Of a stretch of 64,000 nt of DNA, positions 11,198 through 22,252 are shown in pieces (position 1 is the stretch's first letter; the number at the start of each line of letters is the position of its first letter). The notes beneath the pieces are model-generated. The model searched no databases and was not told the DNA's origin. It saw only the letters and a list, made by a program, of their open reading frames with translations. This DNA is from Aspergillus flavus (Eukaryota > Ascomycota > Eurotiomycetes > Eurotiales > Aspergillaceae), in NCBI RefSeq assembly GCF_009017415.1, contig NC_092410.1, positions 2,294,001 through 2,358,000 of the forward strand, read 5' to 3'. The translations under genes were made by a program, and so were the position numbers.

Positions 11198-14187
11198 ATG
11201 TCCTCTGAACAAAGGACGACTCCTGCAAAGATTCCCAGTGACCAGCCTGACCCGGTTCTGGTTGGTCCGGGCGTCAAAGTTCTAGGTGAAGAGGCTTACA
11301 CCAAGGCCTCAACTGCTACCCCTATTCCGGGTGGTGAGAAAAAGCAATCTTTCACCACCGATGCGCCTTCGTACTTCTCTAAAACCCCTGGCGAAAAGAT
11401 GTCTTCGGAGTCGTCAAATGCTACCCCTACTACTCCTGCTCAGGCAGCCAAGGATGCGAGGTCGAGAATTGAACTCTTGCGTCGTTTGAGCCTGAGGGAG
11501 ACGCCCAAAGTGCTGGAGGCAGATCTACGTCAACAACACCCAGGGTTGCGTCTCTCTGGACGAATCATTAGTGCCGCCTTCTGTATCCCATACAAGGTTT
11601 ACTATCGGCGAGAGTCTTCTTGGGTATGTATTCCCCGTTTATCTATTCAGTTGTGCCCTCTTTTCCATCTTAGAGTCTACCAAAAATTTTGAGATAGTTA
11701 GGTTAATCATTTAACAGGAGCTCAAACCCCGTCCAGGAACCTCGGCACTATTCGATTCTTTGGCATATTTGGGTTCCGAGGAGACTAATTGGTCACATAC
11801 GCTCGTTGGCTGGACCGGCGAAGTAGAACCAGTTCCGGAGGACACAGTGCCTTTGCAGCAAATCCCCATAAACACTAGTGCGAAGCTGCCAGCTGCGACT
11901 AATGGTACAGCAAAACCTCTCAATAAGGCGGCAGCACCTGTCCCTGTGGACGCCAATCAGCGGCCACCTAGCCATCCTCTTCTAGATGGTTTCACAGTCA
12001 GCCAGGACGATCGAAGTCGACTAGATGCACAGTTAAGCTCTGGGCGATACGGTAAAATTGCCCCCGTGTGGCTGTCGGCTGAGACAGAAATCCCCGAGGA
12101 TACAATCTTCTTGGAGGACCAAGGCAGATGGAGGCGATATGCAGAAAGGGAGCTGTACCCTCTCCTGCATTACAAGCAACATGGCCCCACTGACGGCCGG
12201 TCTGAACGCAACTGGTGGGCGGATTACGTCCGAATGAATCGGTTATTTGCGGACCGAATTCTAAAAGAATATCAGGAAGGCGATATTGTTTGGATCCATG
12301 ACTACCATCTTTTCCTTTTGCCCAGCATGTTGAGGCAGCGGATCCCAAACATTTACATTGGCTTCTTCCTACATGCCCCATTTCCCAGTAGCGAGTTTAT
12401 GCGCTGTCTAGCTAAGCGCAAGGAGGTGCTTACCGGAGTATTGGGTGCGAACATGATTGGTTTTCAGACTTTCTCATATTCCCGCCATTTTTCATCCTGC
12501 TGCACTCGGGTGCTCGGATTTGACTCCAACTCTGCCGGAGTTGATGCGTATGGCGCTCACGTGGCCGTGGACGTCTTCCCTATTGGTATCGATGCCAAGG
12601 CAATCCAAAATATTGCCTTCGGTGCCTCTGAGATTGAGAACGCTGTGACAGGGATACGCAAGCTTTACGCCGGGAAGAAGATCATTGTCGGCCGTGATCG
12701 GTTGGACAGTGTCCGTGGTGTGGCCCAGAAGTTGCAGTCTTTCGAAGTGTTCCTAGAGCGGTACCCTGAATGGCGCGATAAGGTCGTGCTTATCCAAGTG
12801 ACCAGTCCGACCAGTGTCGAAGAGGAAAAGGAGGAGAACAAAATTGCAAGTCAAATCTCCAATCTTGTTTCCACCATAAACGGCCGCTTTGGGTCTTTGA
12901 GCTTCTCACCCGTCAAGTACTACCCGCAATATCTCTCCCAGCATGAGTATTTTGCCTTGCTGCGCGTGGCTGATGTCGGTCTGATCACCACCGTTCGAGA
13001 TGGCATGAACACGACTAGTTTGGAGTATATCATTTGCCAACAGCAAAGCCACGGTCCTTTGATCCTCTCCGAGTTCTCAGGAACTGCAGGGACCCTCTCA
13101 AGTGCGATCCATATCAATCCTTGGGACACGGCAGGCGTAGCTGGAGCCATCAATCAGGCCTTGACAATGTCACCTGAGAGTAAAAAGGCAAGCCATCAGA
13201 AGCTCTACAAGCATGTCACAACAAACACAGTGTCGGCTTGGTCCACACAATATCTCTCTCGTTTGCTGACCAACCTTTCTTCGTTTGACCAATCTGTGGC
13301 GACTCCCGCTCTCGATCGAGCCAAGCTATTGAAGCAGTATCGTAAGGCACGGAAGAGGCTTTTCATGTTCGACTATGATGGCACACTTACCCCAATCGTC
13401 AAAGATCCACAAGCTGCTATACCATCTGACCGCGTCTTGCGGACCATCAAAACTCTAGCCGCAGACTCCCGCAACGCAGTATGGATTATCAGTGGGCGCG
13501 ACCAAGCATTTCTCGACGAATGGATGGGTCACATACCTGAATTAGGCTTGAGTGCCGAGCATGGTTGCTTCATCCGGAAACCACGCTCGGACGACTGGGA
13601 GAATTTGGCTGAACGATCGAACATGGGATGGCAGAAAGAGGTCATGGAGATATTCCAGCACTATACTGAACGTACTCAAGGCTCTTTCATTGAGAGGAAA
13701 CGGGTTGCTTTGACATGGCATTATCGGCGGGCAGACCCTGAGTATGGTGCGTTCCAGGCTCGGGAGTGCCGAAAACATCTAGAGGAGACTGTAGGGAAAA
13801 GATGGGACGTGGAAGTCATGGCAGGCAAGGCCAATTTGGAAGTTCGTCCGACTTTTGTCAACAAAGGGTTCATCGCAAGCCGACTAGTCAACGAATACGG
13901 GACTGGCCCTGGACAGGCTCCTGAATTCATCTTCTGCTCTGGGGACGACTTTACTGATGAAGGTATGTCTAGTCCGTCTCTGGCTAGTGGGTATCATCAA
14001 TGATGGCTAATTTGTCACAGATATGTTTCGAGCCCTTCAAAAGTTCGACCTCCCACAAGATCATGTCTACTCCGTAACCGTCGGTGCTAGTTCGAAGCAG
14101 ACTTCTGCCAGTTGGCATCTGTTGGAGCCAGCTGACGTGATTGAGACAGTCACGATGCTCAACAGTAGCTCCACTCAAGACTACTGA
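11198..14187 (+). CDS. orlA: trehalose-6-phosphate phosphatase (Tps2/OrlA type)
   Basis: Dephosphorylates trehalose 6-phosphate to trehalose, the second step of trehalose synthesis; in yeast the homologue is part of the trehalose synthase complex. Three exons are in consistent phase: 11198-11623, 11718-13962 and 14021-14187 (945 residues). A disordered N-terminal segment of about 130 residues precedes a GT20 trehalose-phosphate-synthase-like domain (roughly 145-650), recognisable from WIHDYHLFLLP, HAPFPSSEF and RDGMNTTSLEY. The HAD phosphatase domain starts at FDYDGTL, with nucleophile Asp about 694 and acid/base Asp about 696. Its last motif, GDDFTDED, spans the second intron, which supports that splice. 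In this family the synthase-like half is structural. The TTGG end of exon 1 and the start of exon 2 join cleanly. Stress regulation is likely from the CCCCT words upstream but is not proven. Confidence 0.95.
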
Positions 14188-15369
14188 TGTCGGCAGACTT
14201 TCTCCTTTGGCCTCTGTGACGTTTGTGCGACCTAGGCTACGACATGAGTGTCGGCTTTCCATGATAGAGCATCGACGGTAGATGTCCATCATTCTATAAA
14301 CCATATCATTCTAGAGGCGTAGAGGAGACAAGTGCTTTTGACGGTGGCCATCTGTTAGAGGCGTCATGATGGGGTTTTGGCATTGTCGTTATTTAGAGAA
14401 CATCCGTTAGCGAAGTTGTAGCACAACCTGGCTAGGTGGAGTTGTTGTTTTTCTTTTTTCCCTCGTCGGTTAGGCGCAGAGTTTCATTGCCTCCCTTTGC
14501 TTTTCCACTGTCCTTTTTATAATATGTCATAGATGGACTTGCTCGGCCGCTGTTGCATAATGTGTTAGAGATTAGATAGACCAGAGATGAGAGTCATATA
14601 AGGACAGAATATTACATGCTCTGTTACATTCAGGGATAAAGCCCTACCGAGACACCGGAGTGGTTGGACTTTTTGGGGTGGAGGTGCGCAAGCCCGTTAT
14701 AAATAAATTACTGCTCCGTACTTTTGTTGTACTGTATCTAACAAATTGTGGGGTCTGTACTACAGTATTGTGTATGTACAAAGTGGAGTATGGTTCCTCA
14801 AGGAACTAAGATACGGAGTACACAACTGGGGCCAACAACCTCTCCTGCCCTGTTCAAGTTTTCACACAATGCATTCATGAATCCACTGATCGCCGCCTTT
14901 TTGCCCCCCTCGGTAGTCAGGGGGGCACCCAGCCTAGGAATCATAATGACTGCTTCACGGACTTCTGTGCGAAGCGGTTTCTATTCATCCGGCTCTTTCA
15001 CATCCCTCTTACTAATCCATTTCCCCCGCAAGTTCCTGGACACTTGGTTGCTTTGACTCCGGAAAAAGGAAAAGGAAATGAGAGACATAAGACAGAGGAA
15101 GTCATTGGGTCTCTCCACTGGTCATGAGCCCTATTCTGAGTTGTGGTCCTAATGGCTTCGGCGAACAAGCCGTGCATGACAACACGACCCTTTTCCGTCA
15201 ATTTTCTCACAAAATTCCTCTGGGTTGTCGGTAGATCTGCTTTCAAACCCTATGTACACAACATTGGGTATTGGTCTGTACAAAACTCGATCAATGGCAA
15301 GGTCTCCCTTGTGAATCACCAGCTCAATTACTCGACAGCCCGGAAACGTATCTCTGCCGAATAGCAAAT
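14188..15369. promoter_or_regulatory. orlA 3' region and transporter promoter
   Basis: Tandem intergenic region of 1.2 kb. It holds a CTCCGTAC word (14714-14721), a full TACGGAGTAC box (14812-14821) and a perfect 8-bp inverted repeat with CCCCT/AGGGG arms (14903-14926). The transporter frame stays open upstream to a non-ATG codon at 15271, but the first in-frame ATG is at 15370. No additional gene was seen. Confidence 0.5.
14903..14926. repeat. perfect hairpin with CCCCT / AGGGG arms
   Basis: GCCCCCCT at 14903-14910 is exactly complementary to AGGGGGGC at 14919-14926, with an 8-nt loop. Each arm carries the core of a stress-response element (CCCCT or AGGGG). It lies about 445 nt upstream of the transporter ATG and 715 nt past the orlA stop. 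Confidence 0.7.
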
Positions 15370-16812
15370 ATGCTGGACAGAGTACCCAATGGCACTAGCT
15401 ATTCTCAGCCCATGGTCAATGAAGAAGAAGACGACATACGTCAAGATGAGACTGCGAGCGGCGTTGGAAATGCTCCCGGCAACAGAGAATCAAACGAGGA
15501 TCCCTGCCGGACGAAAGAGTTCTTCAAGACACCCACAAATGTCAGTAACGCCGGTGCGTTGGCCTCAAAAACGTTGTCGCTGGTCCGCACCAGAGAATCG
15601 AACAGAGAAATTGGGCCTCCGCCCGACGGCGGTTTCCTGGCCTGGTTTCAGGTCGCCTTGGGCCACTTTGTCATTTTCAACACTTGGGGCTACATTAATA
15701 GCTTTGGCGTTTTCCAGACCTACTATACTGAAACACTAGGGCATCCTCCATCTGACATCTCCTGGGTAGGAAGTATTCAAATATTCTTGCTTTTTTTTAT
15801 TGGGACTTTCTCTGGACGTGCAACCGACGCGGGATACTTCAAGGTCACCTTGGTGATGGGAGCGGTGCTGGAGTTGTTTTGCATTTTTATGACATCTTTG
15901 TCCACCAAGTACTGGCAGTTGTTCTTGGCCCAAGGCGTCGGGCAAGGAATTGGCTGTGGGCTCATGTTTTGCCCTACCATTGCCCTAGTGCCTACGTATT
16001 TCACCAAGAGGCGCTCGATTGCCATGGGGATTGTGGCCTCTGGATCAGCAACTGGGGGCTTAGTGTTTCCCGCCGTCGTTATGCGTCTGCTGCCTCGGAT
16101 TGGATATGGATGGACCATGCGAATCCTCGGCTTTATCTCTTTGGGCACACTAACACCCTGCTTGCTCTTTCTGAAGCAAAGGTTACCACCGCGCCAAAGT
16201 GGTCCGCTCGTTGAATGGGCTGCCTTCAAGGAGCCTTCCTATGCGTTGTTTGCCATTGGCATGTTCCTCAACTTCTGGGGCATCTATATCGGTTTCTTCT
16301 ACATTGGTAGTTTTGCCCGCAATATCATTGGTGTCTCCCAGTCAACCTCGATCGATGTGCTCCTGGTTATGAATGGTGTGGGACTTCTAGGCCGGTTGAT
16401 TCCGAACCTCATGGCTGACTGGTATACCGGGCCACTGAACCTGCTGGTCCCCTGTAGCCTGGCTACTGGGGTGGTTGCATACTGTTGGGCTGCCGTGAAC
16501 AGCCCCGGGGGGATGTACGCCTTTAGCGTTTTTTATGGTCTCGCTGCGGCTGGTATCCAGTCTCTATTCCCTGCGACACTCAGTACCCTCACAACAGACC
16601 TGAAAAAGGCCGGCGTGAGGATGGGAATGGTTCTCAGCGTGGTGGCTGTCGCTGCTCTCATCGGCTCTCCGATCGCGGGGGCATTGATCCAACTAAATGA
16701 CGGGCAGTATTTGTATGCTCAGATGTTCATGGGCAGTGCGGTTGTTGCTGGTGCAGTGACCTTGTTTGCAGCGAGAGTGGCCAAACTGGGGTTCTCCTGG
16801 CAACGGTCATGA
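15370..16812 (+). CDS. MFS transporter, monocarboxylate-transporter-like
   Basis: Membrane carrier of the major facilitator superfamily, closest in pattern to the fungal MCT/MCH-like (SLC16) group. The substrate is unknown; family members carry monocarboxylates, riboflavin or remain orphan. The product is 480 residues from a single exon. A soluble N-terminus of about 80 residues leads to PPDGGFLAW, the DGG signature that opens the first membrane helix in this family. About twelve hydrophobic segments follow, with a central cytosolic loop around LKQRLPPRQSG. Typical features include the glycine-rich GQGIGCGLMF helix and the TKRRSIAMGI loop. The start at 15370 is the first ATG in frame. It stands alone between orlA and a PP28-type gene, giving no pathway hint. 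Confidence 0.85.
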   Translation: MLDRVPNGTSYSQPMVNEEEDDIRQDETASGVGNAPGNRESNEDPCRTKEFFKTPTNVSNAGALASKTLSLVRTRESNREIGPPPDGGFLAWFQVALGHFVIFNTWGYINSFGVFQTYYTETLGHPPSDISWVGSIQIFLLFFIGTFSGRATDAGYFKVTLVMGAVLELFCIFMTSLSTKYWQLFLAQGVGQGIGCGLMFCPTIALVPTYFTKRRSIAMGIVASGSATGGLVFPAVVMRLLPRIGYGWTMRILGFISLGTLTPCLLFLKQRLPPRQSGPLVEWAAFKEPSYALFAIGMFLNFWGIYIGFFYIGSFARNIIGVSQSTSIDVLLVMNGVGLLGRLIPNLMADWYTGPLNLLVPCSLATGVVAYCWAAVNSPGGMYAFSVFYGLAAAGIQSLFPATLSTLTTDLKKAGVRMGMVLSVVAVAALIGSPIAGALIQLNDGQYLYAQMFMGSAVVAGAVTLFAARVAKLGFSWQRS

Positions 16813-17466
16813 GGTTGTTGGAAAATGCGCAGCATCTGTAAGGGAAATCAATGACGCCATGCCATAAAAGGGGATATGTGTGTGTGTGTGTGTGTGTGTG
16901 TTTGATGTGTATGTAACAGACCTGTAAACTCTGACTGTATATAGATTGATATTATACTACCTAGCTATCACTTACCAATCGTGCATACCGGGTGATGATT
17001 TGTAGCCTTGGAATTTGGTGAAAGTAATAATATGCTGGTGCTGATTGAATCACTCGGGGTGGGTCACATTGATGCCTGAGGATAGTGATTGATCATTTGT
17101 TTTAGTTCCCCGCCCTACCATAGAAATCCTCTGCGTGACTCAACTGTCTGCCTTCTGTCTTTCCTCGCCATACCTTGTGATTCAACTCTTTTATGCATAG
17201 AGTGGTCTGCCTCAGTGACACCATATTTTCGTTTCATTCGGTGAAGTATCATTTACTGGGAAGCGCCTCCGGGGATAAGTTGTTGTATATACATATATAT
17301 AAGCAGTTGTTCCCCGCTCTATCTTTCAGATCCAGTGACGGTTGCACAACTACAGAAATCTCCTCAAGATATACTGCCTTGGATATAAATATACACCCCA
17401 GAGACTCTGGTACTTTTTCGCTGTATTCAATCTCCTAGCTGGCCTCTTTCTCCGACCGCTCACATC
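16813..17466. other. intergenic region with a TG dinucleotide repeat
   Basis: Tandem intergenic region of 654 bases between the transporter stop and the PP28 ATG. A (TG)12 microsatellite is at 16877-16900. A TATA-like ATATACATATATATAAG stretch near 17287-17303 lies about 170 nt upstream of the next ATG and may mark its core promoter. Confidence 0.5.
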
Positions 17467-18346
17467 ATGGCGCCTCGTGGCCGTGGGAAGTTTTCCAAGC
17501 CTTCGCGAGGAGGTAGGCGCAATACCTGGGATTCGTCCCAACCCATATGATACGAGAATCATGTTAGGCTGATGGATGCTTCAAAATCAGGTGGGAAACA
17601 CTTTAGTCGCGATGTTCAACCAGTCGACAAGCACGGTAATCCCGTCGGTCTATGGAGAGTACGTTAAGTCACGGCAGGCTCATGGACACAATTTATGCTA
17701 GAAGCCGACTTCCTAACGTTTCCCGACTATGAAACAGGAACCAGACGATGATGCCGCAGCTTCCTCACAGGAGGAGGGGGAGGAGAAGGAGGAGGAGGAA
17801 GTGTCCGAATCAGAAGAAGAATCTTCAAAGGAAGACGCTAAACCTGGATCTAGCTCTCCCGCAGCCGCAGAGATGACTCGTGAGGAGCGCCGGGCAGCAG
17901 CCAAAGCCAAGAAGCAAGCTGCTATAGCGAAACGGAATCAAGTTCAGCCTGGCGATCTACCACCGTCTGATTCGGAGTCAGAAGTTAGCGGGGTTAGTGA
18001 GGGAGATGAAGAGCTGCCCTCAAATCCGAATCACACGGCCAAGTCTCGCTCGCAACTGAAGGATTCAAACCCGGACAAAGACATGTCACAGTTGTCGAGG
18101 AGAGAGCGCGAAGCCATTGAGGCTCAGCAGGAGCGTGAACGTTATCTGAAGCTGCACGCGGAGGGTAAAACAGAGGAGGCCCGTGCAGATCTGGCTCGTC
18201 TGGCTATCATTCGGGAGCGACGAGAGGCAGAAAGGTTACGGAAGGAGGCCGAGAAAGAAGAGAAGGCAGAGCTAGCCAAGCAACGGGCTGCAGAGATAGA
18301 GGCAAAGCTGAACGCGAAGAAGAAAGGTGGTTCAAAGAAAAAGTAA
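17467..18346 (+). CDS. PP28/PDAP1-family phosphoprotein
   Basis: Small acidic-basic coiled-coil protein of the casein-kinase-substrate PP28 (PDAP1) family; its cellular role in fungi is poorly defined. Three exons in consistent phase: 17467-17512, 17591-17658 and 17738-18346, giving 240 residues. It starts [20 protein letters not shown], continues with an acidic region rich in Glu/Asp/Ser with many casein-kinase-2-like sites, and ends with a Lys/Glu/Ala-rich helical segment. That segment contains [26 protein letters not shown] split across the PP28 core (about residues 160-215). The C-terminus is polybasic (KKKGGSKKK). The first two exons are short but join an N-terminus typical of the family. 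Convergent with the UNC-50 gene. Confidence 0.85.
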
Positions 18347-18825
18347 ATGAAACAGACCGCCTGCCTTAGCTTGGACACTGAGACTTTGATGGGAGGTATG
18401 GGATGGTTTTATTCAAAGCTAGTTAAGAACTTGGTTTGGGTATAACACTAACCGGTCAGTAACGATAATATATGGACTGTACACAGAATACCCAAATAGA
18501 TTGTTCATTTTAGAACGAACAGTACTATTTCAATAGATAATCACAAGCGCGGGTCTCTGTGGTTGAATATCCAGGCCGGAAACCCAATACACATTTATAT
18601 AGGCAATGTCGAGAGCTACTATACAATAGGCTTTCGTTCTAATAAACATAATAGGAAAGGGCAGTATAACCCTACGCTCAGATTCCCCAAAGCAAACAAA
18701 AGGTACAAACGAACATGGATATGGAAGTTATCGAGAATGTCACAGTATACACCAACGCCTTGCTTGATCAAAGGTACAATTGAAAGTTCATCAAATACGC
18801 AGGACTATTGGTAGGTTTCCAGAGG
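18347..18825. other. convergent 3' intergenic region
   Basis: 479 bases between the PP28 stop and the UNC-50 stop. AT-rich 3'-UTR-like sequence. Short frames here are not supported as genes. Confidence 0.5.
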
Positions 18826-20032
18826 TTAGGCACCCCAGAAGAGACCTTCCACGCTGCCTCCTTGCGCTACAATACCCCATCCCAAAATCAAACTCACAAG
18901 CCACAAAACCGCGAAAGCGAGGATGGGGAGCAAAAGTAACTCAGTATTATGCAAGAACGGAAGGGCGTTGTACCCCAAGAAGGTAATGTATGTGTAGTAG
19001 GCCAAGGCAGAAAGGTAGAGCGTGTTCCCAAGGAACGTAGAGAGGAGATTGCTCGGACTGTGCGTAAGAAGCGGCAGGAGAAGGAACTGAGCAACATACA
19101 GGTGAAGGTAGAGAGGAAAGAATGCCCGGTTAGAGACCTAATTGTAATGGTTAGTTCAGCTTAACTGCTTGCTTGGCATCATCCTGACGTACATCAAAGC
19201 AATATCCAAATTCTAATTGATCCTTTTCGCCTGGTTGCACGAACAAGCCCTGTGCTGCACCACGTCTCCGTCCACGTCCGCCTCGCAACCCAGAGAGGGA
19301 GGCTGCCGCTCCATCTGGACCGAAAAGTCGGCCGATGACAAAGTACCCTATTGTCGACACCAGCAATGATGATCCGATGAAATGGACAAAGATGAAAAGT
19401 AGAGACAAGCGGACAATAGCTCCGAAAGAAGGCGCATATGCTAGACCCCACGCAAGAGCTGTGAGGAGCAAGAAGAAGCAAAGTAGATACGTGAAAGAGG
19501 GGTCAGGCCGATGCCAGGTATTCTTAGTTTCTGTGAAGATAAAGCGACGGGTTATTATGGGGTTAACACTGTGAAAAGCACACACTTGTCCCGTTGTCTC
19601 CTCGTCAATCGGGTTGTGACTGCTGCGTTTGTAGGTACCTACGTTTCTATAACAAGATATAATTAGCACACCTGCAAGATAGCAAGACCAGCGATTGAAG
19701 GCTATGCTCACATGGTAGTAGATAGATTTGAAAACTTTCTTGGGAGCGATCAGCAGTGATGTCATCTCCCATATAGCCATTTCAAAGTCCATCTGTGGAA
19801 ACTTGAACATCCTGTGGCCAGTATGAGGTTCTGGTCAGTAATCGCCTACCGCGAATGATTTAAGTTGTCATACTCCGTGTTGACGTTATCTTCTAGCCCA
19901 CGGGAGTTCTCAAAGAGCGCACCTTTTGAAGAAACGCGGCATCCGGATGCTAGATCCACGGCTTGCTGGTGTCGTGCCGCCAAAATTAGACGGACTGGCA
20001 TGTTGGCGCGGAACCGATATGTGAGGATTCAT
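18826..20032 (-). CDS. gmh1: UNC-50 / Gmh1 family Golgi membrane protein
   Basis: Polytopic Golgi protein; yeast Gmh1 interacts with the ARF exchange factor Gea1/2, and animal UNC-50 supports receptor trafficking. Five exons in phase: 20032-19923, 19811-19712, 19646-19643 (4 nt), 19530-19193 and 19137-18826, giving 287 residues. The N-terminus is MNPHISVPRQ... with RFFKRMFKFPQMDFE at the first splice junction. LLIAPKKVFKSIYYH then joins KQTKNTWHRPDPSF, a family hallmark that can be read only if the 4-nt exon AAAC is used. About five membrane segments follow. A glycine/arginine-rich loop (GLRGGRGRRRG) separates the second and third hydrophobic blocks. Introns have normal donors and acceptors. 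Divergent from the Sec7-PH gene, itself an ARF exchange factor. Confidence 0.87.
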
Positions 20033-22252
20033 TTTTGCGCAGTTTTAAAAAAGCGCTGGGACACGGAATAAATGGACTGAGGAAGGGCAGGGTAGCATGT
20101 ATCTTTATGGGTATTGGTGGCTCCTGAACCCCTTCCGAGGCATGGAGTCGGGGGAACAACTCTCATTCAAAGGGTTTCGTACTGTATGTCATCCGCCAGC
20201 TGGTGCTTTCGGATCAACTAGCGGCCCGTGATATATTGCAACTGCAACCGATAATTGAACGGGTATCAATCACCAGTGCATATGACTCTCCTGTTAACAT
20301 ATATATGTATATCTGCGGATATAGGGGAATAAGGCCGTCCAAATGACTAGTCTCGTCTCCTAGATATGGCCGAATATCTTGGGGGTTTCCCCGAACTGGC
20401 ATAGCGTTGACCATGGTTGTGTACAAATATTCTGTACCTATGCTGATCTCCGATGAAAGTTTACCAGTCTTACACTTTTGTAGATTTGTTACCTTCTCGT
20501 TCAATTTTGGACGAATAGATTATCAATTATTGGCTTGCTACTGAGATCTACTTACTATCAGTTGTTTCAATGAACAAATACATCCACCAACTGACCTGTA
20601 CTCTGTATAGTATTATTCCACTAAAGGAAATAAGAAAAGAAGAAAAACTCCGTGGCGCTAGTAGGAGCTAGTGATACATAATATCTAATGTACCCATCAA
20701 AGGTTTGTTACTCAGCCTAGAGAGTTCCTAGATCAAATTACTATTGGGATCAGAAAATGGGGGATTTCTACAGGCGGTTGAGGAATTACAGAGAAGAGCA
20801 CTAGTACTAGGTATATTTCCAAAGTGGTGGCCCATACCAAAGCCACAGGTCAGATGGAGGATTTCACAAAATTGATTGATGTTGACTATTCAAGTAAATC
20901 CGAAACCTTGCCAAATAGTTAGTTAATAATTGATTGATACTCGGTGTCATGTGCATTTATAGTCTAGTAGGGACTAGTCTAACAGCTAAGTAATGATTAG
21001 TTTACTTACGTAGTAGTGGTGCAACTGACCGGGGAATTAATTGGGTTTGGAGAAAGGGGAGGGAAAGGGAAGAAAAAAGAGGAAAGAGATGCAGATGCTC
21101 GGACACAGGACATTTGAGACTTTCAGCCCAGCGGGGGTAATTAAGTTCCATTTCCCTCACCCCTTAGGATACCCAACTAGTACTCCAGGCTACGTATCGT
21201 ACCTACTGGTCATGGAGGTGTGTGGTTCTGGCCAAGACTCCTGCTGCCCCTGACCATCGGCACTAGCACCACCTAGTACGACACTTCCATTCTCAGTGTC
21301 TCTCTTTTGATTTGGGAATTGATCATTGATTATATCCGGTAACCCTTCCCACCCTTCCTGTCACGTTATTTTTAATCTTCTTATTTTTGATTCTATTATA
21401 TATTTATTTCCTGGGGCATGAAGTGGTCTGTCACCTGTTCTTGAAACCTTCCACCTTTATTATTCACCCGGATAGCAACCACTAGTTCTATCATACCTAC
21501 TTTTCTTCCTTAAGGAACTAAAAAGAAAAGGACAAAAAACATCGCTCCCCCCCCCACAGTGGTTCAACGTATACCCACAGTCCCTGGTGCCCTGATAATC
21601 CCCGCCTGCCTTTGGTTCCATTCCACTTCCTAGTATGTTGGTGATGCCCTACCTATGCCTGGTGATTCTCAAGTGCAGCATGACACTGACGGGACGTTAT
21701 TGCTTTCTAAGTTTATAACAATCCACGCGAGAGGACTGGTGCTTTCTCGACCCTCAATTCACTGTCACGCTTTCTTCGACCACGGTTCCTTAACATCCGT
21801 CGTCCATTTCCAGTCGATCCCTACGCAATGACCGACACATGACACATACCACCCTCTGCTATCTGCCTTGGAGACGGCCTATCTAGCATTCATGATATAA
21901 CCTTTTCTGCCAAGCAAGAGGAAGTTCTATTGGATCCTATAAGAAAAGGGTGGGAAGAAGAAGAAGAAGAAGAAGAAGAAGAAGAAGAAGAAGAAGAAGA
22001 AGAAGAAGAAGAAGAAGAAGAAGAAGAAGAAGAAGAAGAAGAAGAAGAAGAAAGGGGCCAGTGGCTTTGTACCACTTGATATCAACCCCATAGAGGTACA
22101 TCTGCTTACAGCTTGCGCATCAGAACTCCTGGGTTGAACTCCTCTTCCACAACCCCGACCGTCGCCAGACTTGCGGGCTTTCCTGAGCCTACTCACGCGA
22201 TCAAACACGCGCGATCAGACACAGTTCAAGATTGCCTCAACAACTTCCCGAG
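20033..22252. promoter_or_regulatory. 2.2-kb divergent intergenic region with GAA repeat
   Basis: Between the divergent UNC-50 and Sec7-PH genes. AT-rich, no credible coding region. It contains a C-run near 21547, pyrimidine-rich sequence and the long GAA microsatellite just upstream of the Sec7-PH ATG, which probably lies in its 5' leader. Confidence 0.5.
21954..22052 (+). repeat. (GAA)33 microsatellite
   Basis: About 33 uninterrupted GAA units, 99 nt, ending about 200 nt before the Sec7-PH start codon. It forms a pure purine strand, a sequence class known to adopt triplex structures and to change length. Confidence 0.95.

Noticed and set aside
21890..22208. Poly-Ser and poly-Phe frames over the GAA repeat
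   Set aside because: Pure translation of the microsatellite complement.
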